Below, piece by piece: positions 59,237 through 64,000 of a stretch of 64,000 nt of DNA. The notes under the pieces were generated by a model. That model was given only the letters and a program-made list of their open reading frames with translations, searched no databases and was not told the origin of the DNA. The position numbers and the translations under genes were made by a program. Source of the DNA: CBDCVD01 sp965224015 (GTDB taxonomy: Bacteria; Pseudomonadota; Alphaproteobacteria; Rhizobiales; CBDCVD01); assembly GCA_965224015.1 (NCBI GenBank), contig OZ245032.1, positions 248,001 through 312,000 of the forward strand, read 5' to 3'. How positions within the stretch are numbered: the first letter of the stretch is position 1; every line of letters starts with the position of its first letter.

Positions 59237-60470
59237 AAAGTTTGGCGAACGTATGGCCGAGGGGGATGTCGGCGGTGCCATGCGCGAGCTTGGTGGCGGC
59301 TTTATTGGAGGCATCACAACCTTTGCCAAGAGGATCGTTGGCGGCGGCATCCGGGCATTACAGAAAATCTTCGAAAGCGTTAGCGATGGTGCGCGGTGGG
59401 TCGGCAACACGGCTCGACAGTTCTGGGGGGGCGCGCGAGAGTCCGCTTCCAGGGTCTGGGAGGGCGCTAAAGAGGCCGCCTCCAGAGCCTGGGAGGGTGT
59501 CAAGGACGTGGCGCGCAGCATCGGAAAGGCCGTGCGCGATGCCGTCAGAAGTGTCGCGGATACGATTGGAGGCTGGTTTTCGCCTGTCGCCATTGATCTT
59601 AATAAAGACGGTACCATTGAGTACATCGCGCGAGAAGACTCCGCGGCGCTTGTGGACATTGACGCCGACGGTTATCTGGAACAGGTCGGCTGGATTGGTC
59701 CCAACGACGGTTTCCTGGTCATGGACATCAATAACAACCAGCGCGTTGATACGCCCGAAGAATTGGCTTTTGCGACCCAGACCGATGCCGAGGACACGGA
59801 CTTGCAAGCGTTCGCAACCCTTTACGATAGCAACAGGGACGGGGTGTTTGATAGCCGCGATACCCATTGGGCGAAGGCCGGTATTTGGCGCGACCTCAAC
59901 AGCGATGGCAAGTTCGATGCGGGTGAATTCATCACCATGGCGCAGGCCGGTATCACCTCTATCACGCTGACTTCCGATGGCGAAATGCGATTGGAAAAAG
60001 GCAATATTGTCCATGGCTCCGCAACGGTGCATTTTAGCGGTGGTAGCACGGCCAAACTGGATGACGTTGATTTGGCGGCCAGCACCTTCGGTTACCGCAA
60101 GATTATCACCGCGAACGGCGTGGAGTATGAGTTTGAAAACCCACAAGGTGGCACGGAGAAGTTTTACCGGCACACAGGTGCGTCAGCAGTTACGATAACC
60201 CTCTCGGCGCAAGGCTATAAGGGCGCTATCGGAGGAGCTGGACATGATGTCCTGAGCGCGGGTACGGCAATGGGTGTCCTGCTTTCTGGCGGCGCCGGCA
60301 ATGACATTTTGAACGGTGGCGCGGGCGCCGACTTCCTCATCGGAAAGATTGTCGGCATATTTGAGGATATGCAGTCCCGCCATCAGCCGCGTCGAAAGGG
60401 GGGGGGCGGGTGGCCGGCTTTGTCTGTTCGATCTTGTCGGCTAAAATCGCCTTCTCGTGGCCCCTATTGA
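59178..60470 (+). pseudogene. Calcium-loop and RTX part of the Hint protein, 3' part, truncated
   Basis: Open frame of 430 codons, continuous in sense with the Hint gene if one G is lost. It reads a Gly-rich amphipathic segment with repeats such as ARESASRVWEGAKEAASRAWEG, then five EF-hand-like calcium loops (DLNKDGTIEY, DIDADGYLEQ, DINNNQRVDT, DSNRDGVFDS, DLNSDGKFDA), a beta-rich domain, then GGAGNDILNGGAGADFLIG, the beginning of an RTX nonapeptide block. After about 60345 the sequence changes to unrelated basic residues and stops, 8 bases before a family C repeat. The RTX block and type I secretion signal expected at the C-terminus are missing. Confidence 0.75.
59203..59209 (+). other. G7 homopolymer at the frame break
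   Basis: Seven G in AAGGGGGGGTATT. Removing one G joins the Hint frame to the calcium-loop/RTX frame without any stop. Either a sequencing indel, a fixed mutation or a phase-variable switch. Confidence 0.7.
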
Positions 60471-60915
60471 TGATCTGATACCAGCGGTATGGGCTTTATA
60501 TACACGCCGACTGGTGTACAGCCTTGCTAACACACCTCTTTGACGCTAACCCATGCGTCATTGTCAAGGGCCCTTGGTATGATCTAACCTTGAACGAAAC
60601 CTATCGAACTGAACGGTCTTAAAAGGCTCTTTTGGCTTCATATCCCTCTCCAAATCACTTGTTTGGCCAGTGAATCACAGAAAAGGACGTTACGCAAATT
60701 GCAAGGAAACAAACCGCAGGCGTGCAAAATCTTGCAATATCGAAGGCGTGGAAAAGCCTGATAATCAAACAATATCAACGCAATGGAAATTCTTCACAAA
60801 CGACCAGTTTAAGAGCGGCTTGCTTACATCTGATAGCGACGACCCACGGCAATGGCGTACGAACCAGAAAGATGATTTTTTGGGGCCGCGGTGAATACGT
60901 ACTGCAACACTCAGC
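60471..60915. other. Intergenic region, scar of the RTX truncation
   Basis: Family C repeat in the first part, then about 330 A+T-rich bases without a recognisable gene, up to the astacin stop. Confidence 0.5.
60478..60580 (+). repeat. Family C repeat, half-length copy
   Basis: Begins ATACCAGCGGTATGGGCTTT, ends CCCTTGGTATGAT. It lies between the convergent RTX fragment and the astacin gene. Confidence 0.85.
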
Positions 60916-61725
60916 CTAGTTTTGTCCATATTGTGATGCCATGCCAGCTGCGTCATGGCCCGAAAGATATGATCGGTTTCCCATATTTGCAGCTTCACTT
61001 TCATAACCTGCGCGTGGTTGAATCGTTGGACCACCATTGATGCTGAAAGCGTTTGAGCGATAGTGCATAATTGATCTGAAGTCATAAGGTGTGTGGTTTG
61101 TAGTCGCCTCTTTTTTAAAGTTCTGCTTATGCCTATCCCGAATGTTCGAAAACAGAATTTCTACATAGGTATCTCGATCTGAGCGAGATTGCTCATGGGA
61201 GAGACCAAGCGCATGTCCAATCTCATGAGCAATGATATACTTCCAATGCCAATTGAAGATTTCTAGGTTCTGGGGTCCCCCAATCATACCAACGTAAGAC
61301 CTATTGTATTGGGAGGACATGATATAAGCGTAGTTTGCTTGGCCTTCTGTACGCTCAATACACTGAACGGCAGAAACATCCTCCCAAACGGCACATGCCT
61401 CTCTAAACCTCTCCCGATTTTCATCAGATATGTTCTGATCAAACTCATATATGAACTCACCGCGCGTCCACTTTCGGGCAGAAAAACCACTTGTCAGTAG
61501 GTTATCTGAACGAAACAGCATGTCCCCAATCGCAATAACGTCCTCCCCGACACCTGCAGCTAGGGGGGCGTCCAGTTCGTCGCGTAGTTCGGCTATCTCA
61601 TTGGCTGTTAGCGGAATGGCTGCTTCGGGCAAAAACTCAGCGGCAGCGACACTGCCACAATTAAAAAGTAGCGCGAAGGCCGAGCCGACGATTGCGCACA
61701 TACTTGGCCGATCTAAGAAATCCAT
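60916..61725 (-). CDS. Astacin-like zinc metalloprotease (M12A)
   Basis: A secreted metalloprotease. From ATG 61725 (RBS AAGGAACC) the N-terminus MDFLDRPSMCAIVGSAFALLFNCGSVAAAE is a Sec signal. The catalytic zinc motif HEIGHALGLSHE is at residues 167-178 and the Met-turn SIMHY at 218-222, both diagnostic of astacins. 269 aa, single domain with a short prosegment. It is 16 bases downstream of the S8 protease gene on the same strand, so the two are likely cotranscribed. The DNA is visibly A+T-richer than the 0-54 kb part. Confidence 0.93.
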   Translation of the reverse strand: MDFLDRPSMCAIVGSAFALLFNCGSVAAAEFLPEAAIPLTANEIAELRDELDAPLAAGVGEDVIAIGDMLFRSDNLLTSGFSARKWTRGEFIYEFDQNISDENRERFREACAVWEDVSAVQCIERTEGQANYAYIMSSQYNRSYVGMIGGPQNLEIFNWHWKYIIAHEIGHALGLSHEQSRSDRDTYVEILFSNIRDRHKQNFKKEATTNHTPYDFRSIMHYRSNAFSINGGPTIQPRAGYESEAANMGNRSYLSGHDAAGMASQYGQN

Positions 61726-61741
61726 AGGTGGTTCCTTTCTG

Positions 61742-63313
61742 CTAGCAGTTGTGGACTGCTGCCTGCAACAATAGGCGCCGGGCACCGGAGTTGGTCTGTG
61801 GTGCACCATTAAGGGCGCAGTTCAGAAGAGTCCTTGGCGGCCTAGGGTCGACAAGAGTCGAAAGTAGAACGAAGCCCGCTGCGCAATAAGGAGAGGCCAT
61901 AGATGTTCCTGACCATACACCGTACGAGTCTATAGCCGAGGAGAGCGCGCTCTTGATGTTGACACCTGGACATGAGACATCCCCACCAACATTCGAGAAA
62001 ACCGCGCGTTGTCCATTAGGGTCGTGCGCTTCGACAACGACTCCGTTACAAATCCCAAGTTCGCTACAGGCAGTTAAGGCGGCGAAGTTAAAAGGGCTTG
62101 CCCAGCGTGCATCGAATGGGACCTCCAAATCACCGCTGTCGTTTCCCGCTGCCGAGAAAATCGGAATACCTCTGTCATTCGTCAGCCTCAGAACTCGAAT
62201 TAGTTGAGTACTCTGTGCCTGAACTACGGTCCTAATATCAGGATTGTTCGCAAAATTAAAATTAGGATCAAGCCCTTTTACCTTGTACCAATTGTAGCCC
62301 AATGAAACATTGTAGGCGGACACATCATCAATTTGCTCTACGAACCCCTCAAAACTTTCCATGACGCCTGTCATGAGACCTGCTCGCTCTTGGACTAGTC
62401 CCCCCGGAAAGGGAAGCGTTCTTACTCCATAGGGTTTTGCATAAACTCCGCAGTTGGGAAGAACGCCACGAACACCTCTGTCGTTATGCAACCCGCACAT
62501 GATAGCTGCTACGTGATTACCGTGGTCGTCTGATCTGTTCCCCGTAGTGTCGACGAAAGGGATGTCTTCATGCGGTGCGAAGCCAAGATCTAAAACCGCA
62601 ATCGTTTTTACAATTGGGGTTTCTATTAGGGGCCAAACCAAGTCTGCTTGAATGTCAGTTATGCCCCAATCCTGAACTTCGCCATTGTCGGCTAAATTTA
62701 TTGGAAATGCATTCTCAAGAGTATTCAGTCCATTTGGATCCAAAGCATTTGCCTGACTGAATTGAAGAGTAAAGTCCGGCGTGGCAGAGATAATTCTAGG
62801 ATCGCCATTATAGTGGCGAATGATGTTTGCCGTTGCGGACAACCATTGGCTAGGGGTCATATCGTCTGAGTAAAACTCGTCTAGGTTGGCTCGGACCTTG
62901 ATGGTTCCTGCCTCAGGGTAAGCCTCAATAAACTGAAAGCGGTACTCTGCTAACAACTCGGTGACCTCTTCTGTACCCAAATTCGGATCCAGCATTACGA
63001 AGAGTACATTGCTGGCGGCGATTGCGTTGCTTTCGTCGTCGCGCTGCACTGCATAGTTCCTGGACTCAATTAGTGCCCTGCCAGGTGGTGGTAGCTCGCG
63101 AGGAACTGAAATTCGGTTGTCAGGCCCGGCGGCACCAGGAAATCCGGCTTCAGAAGTTAGCTGTTCAAAGCTATTGAGAAGTGCAGGCGAGGGTTCTTGA
63201 ATGACCCGCGGGTCGATGATGTCCGTGTTATCTTGTGCGACCGCCATTGAGGCACATAACGTAATGGCAAATAGGAAAGAACTGTAAAGTACTCTTTTCT
63301 CAGGAAAAATCAT
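61742..63313 (-). CDS. Secreted subtilisin-like serine protease (S8)
   Basis: 523 aa from ATG 63313 (a GTG at 63319 is also possible). Signal peptide VLYSSFLFAITLCASMAVAQ, then about 210 residues of propeptide-like sequence and the S8 core: Asp242 in IAVLDLGF, His264 in DDHGNHVAAIM, Asn391 in SAAGNDSGD, Ser471 in SGTSMASPY. The Asp site reads DLG where DSG or DTG is usual, a mild divergence. Several Cys could form disulfides. It precedes the astacin gene, suggesting a two-protease secreted operon, perhaps with one maturing the other. Confidence 0.92.
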   Translation of the reverse strand: MIFPEKRVLYSSFLFAITLCASMAVAQDNTDIIDPRVIQEPSPALLNSFEQLTSEAGFPGAAGPDNRISVPRELPPPGRALIESRNYAVQRDDESNAIAASNVLFVMLDPNLGTEEVTELLAEYRFQFIEAYPEAGTIKVRANLDEFYSDDMTPSQWLSATANIIRHYNGDPRIISATPDFTLQFSQANALDPNGLNTLENAFPINLADNGEVQDWGITDIQADLVWPLIETPIVKTIAVLDLGFAPHEDIPFVDTTGNRSDDHGNHVAAIMCGLHNDRGVRGVLPNCGVYAKPYGVRTLPFPGGLVQERAGLMTGVMESFEGFVEQIDDVSAYNVSLGYNWYKVKGLDPNFNFANNPDIRTVVQAQSTQLIRVLRLTNDRGIPIFSAAGNDSGDLEVPFDARWASPFNFAALTACSELGICNGVVVEAHDPNGQRAVFSNVGGDVSCPGVNIKSALSSAIDSYGVWSGTSMASPYCAAGFVLLSTLVDPRPPRTLLNCALNGAPQTNSGARRLLLQAAVHNC

Positions 63314-63698
63314 TTGCACACCATTGTTGAATAGTTTTAAAAGAATCAGTTGTATGACCTATCTTACAACATTTTGGGCAGGATTTCCAGCAGTTCAGAA
63401 TATCCATTCAGCGCTTGGGCGATATTCTTAGAGCCTGATTGGAAATTCAATTTGCGACATCCAATGAGTCGATTTTGGGATAAAATGAAACCATTTGTGC
63501 CCTTATGGAAGGCTGAATGTTGTACAGGAGCAGGAAAATCGCCAAAATCGTATGGAATTTTAGTCAACTACGATAATGGCACTGAATTTTGAATCAGACT
63601 CTTAAGACACGACACGCTCTAGCAGTGTGTCGGATTTGGGCTGTGGTTATTTATTAAATTTGCATACAGGCTTTTTTGCATTTGTGCTACCCATTGGT
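63314..63698. other. Intergenic region with probable MITE
   Basis: No recognised gene. Most of it is the family A-ended element 63429-63621. An 80-codon open frame across it has no family features. Confidence 0.5.
63429..63621. repeat. Family A-ended element, about 193 bp
   Basis: Left end TAGAGCCTGATTGG (63429), right end GACACGCTCTA (ends 63621), like the pair at 30641-30727. A sub-terminal dyad CTTAGAGCCTGATT / AATCAGACTCTTAAG (right arm near 63592-63606) is also seen. It has the size and form of a MITE. Confidence 0.55.
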
Positions 63699-64000
63699 AT
63701 GAAAAATTTCCGCAATTATGACCGCTCTCAGCGGTTGCTTTTGCCTCCTGATCTCAAAGACTGGGTGGCAGATGACGACTTGGCCCATTTTATCGTGGAA
63801 GCCGCCGAACGCATAGATATGCGCACCTTTCACGTCAGCCGCACCGGCTCAGGAAAAGCACAATATCATCCGCGCATGATGTTGGCCCTGTTGGTTTATT
63901 GTTACGCCAGTGGTATTTTTTCCTCGCGCAAGATAGAGCAGGCCACGTATCGCAATGTTTCTGTCCGCTTTATCGCCGCCAACAGCCATCCGGATCATGA
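63699..64000 (+). mobile_element. IS1182-type transposase, 5' part (runs off window)
   Basis: From ATG 63699 the frame reads MKNFRNYDRSQRLLLPPDLK, DWVADDDLAHFIVEAAERID and YHPRMMLALLVYCYASGIFS, the N-terminal DUF772-type domain of IS1182/IS1182-like transposases. It is open to the window end, about 100 codons. The DDE catalytic part lies outside. The left terminal repeat is probably in 63622-63660 (GCAGTGTGTCGG...). Confidence 0.85.

Noticed and set aside
63350..63592. 80-codon open frame before the IS1182-type transposase
   Set aside because: Lies across a repeat element with inverted ends; no protein-like conservation visible.

Overview
The window reads as chromosomal DNA of an alphaproteobacterium. 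Evidence: the run trpG-trpD-trpC-moaC-moeA, a CcrM-type cell-cycle DNA methyltransferase with a CtrA-like box (TTAA-N7-TTAA) upstream, a divergent znuA / znuCB-zur locus with Zur palindromes, and a canonical parS centromere sequence. The order cannot be fixed from sequence alone. Most of the window is moderately GC-rich; the segment from about 54.2 kb to the end is visibly more mixed and partly A+T-rich.

Layout: 0-4.4 kb is tryptophan biosynthesis plus molybdenum cofactor synthesis (moaC, moeA). 4.7-11.3 kb has gamma-glutamyltransferase, a lipoprotein-type subtilase autotransporter and a DEAD-box RNA helicase. 11.9-18.1 kb is a peptide-type ABC importer with a Tat-exported binding protein and a fused double ATPase. 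18.4-25 kb has purM-purN, an SDR oxidoreductase, undecaprenyl-diphosphatase, a GST, queG and a hydrolase. 25.5-30.6 kb has recN-ligA and ccrM. 30.7-34.3 kb is zinc uptake and its regulator, with the parS site between the divergent arms. 34.4-44.7 kb has an amidase, a TPP enzyme, an APH-fold kinase, a class III aminotransferase, pyruvate carboxylase and ispG. 44.9-54.2 kb is an eight-gene minus-strand operon (binding protein, two permeases, amidohydrolase, two ATPases, RidA, SelA-fold PLP enzyme) with a divergent IclR regulator; it looks like an uptake-and-deamination pathway for an N-substituted amino compound.

From about 54.9 kb the character changes. A tRNA-Ser(UGA) is followed by scars of mobile DNA (recombinase C-terminus, IS5-type transposase C-terminus, a four-unit 22-bp repeat array). 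Then comes a tightly packed operon of unrecognised genes: a protein with a duplicated domain, a short PIN-like fragment, a one-TM protein, and a long protein with a Hint (intein-like) domain, EF-hand-like calcium loops and the start of an RTX repeat. That long gene is split by a frameshift at a G7 tract and cut short before any export signal. Two secreted proteases (subtilisin-like S8 and astacin-like M12A) follow on the minus strand, then a probable MITE and the start of an IS1182-type transposase.

The most unusual genome-wide signal is a set of dispersed short palindromic repeats. Every convergent gene junction in the window carries one. In six genes the stop codon is exactly the terminal TAG of one element family, and in two more (znuC, moaC) the stop lies inside a second family.
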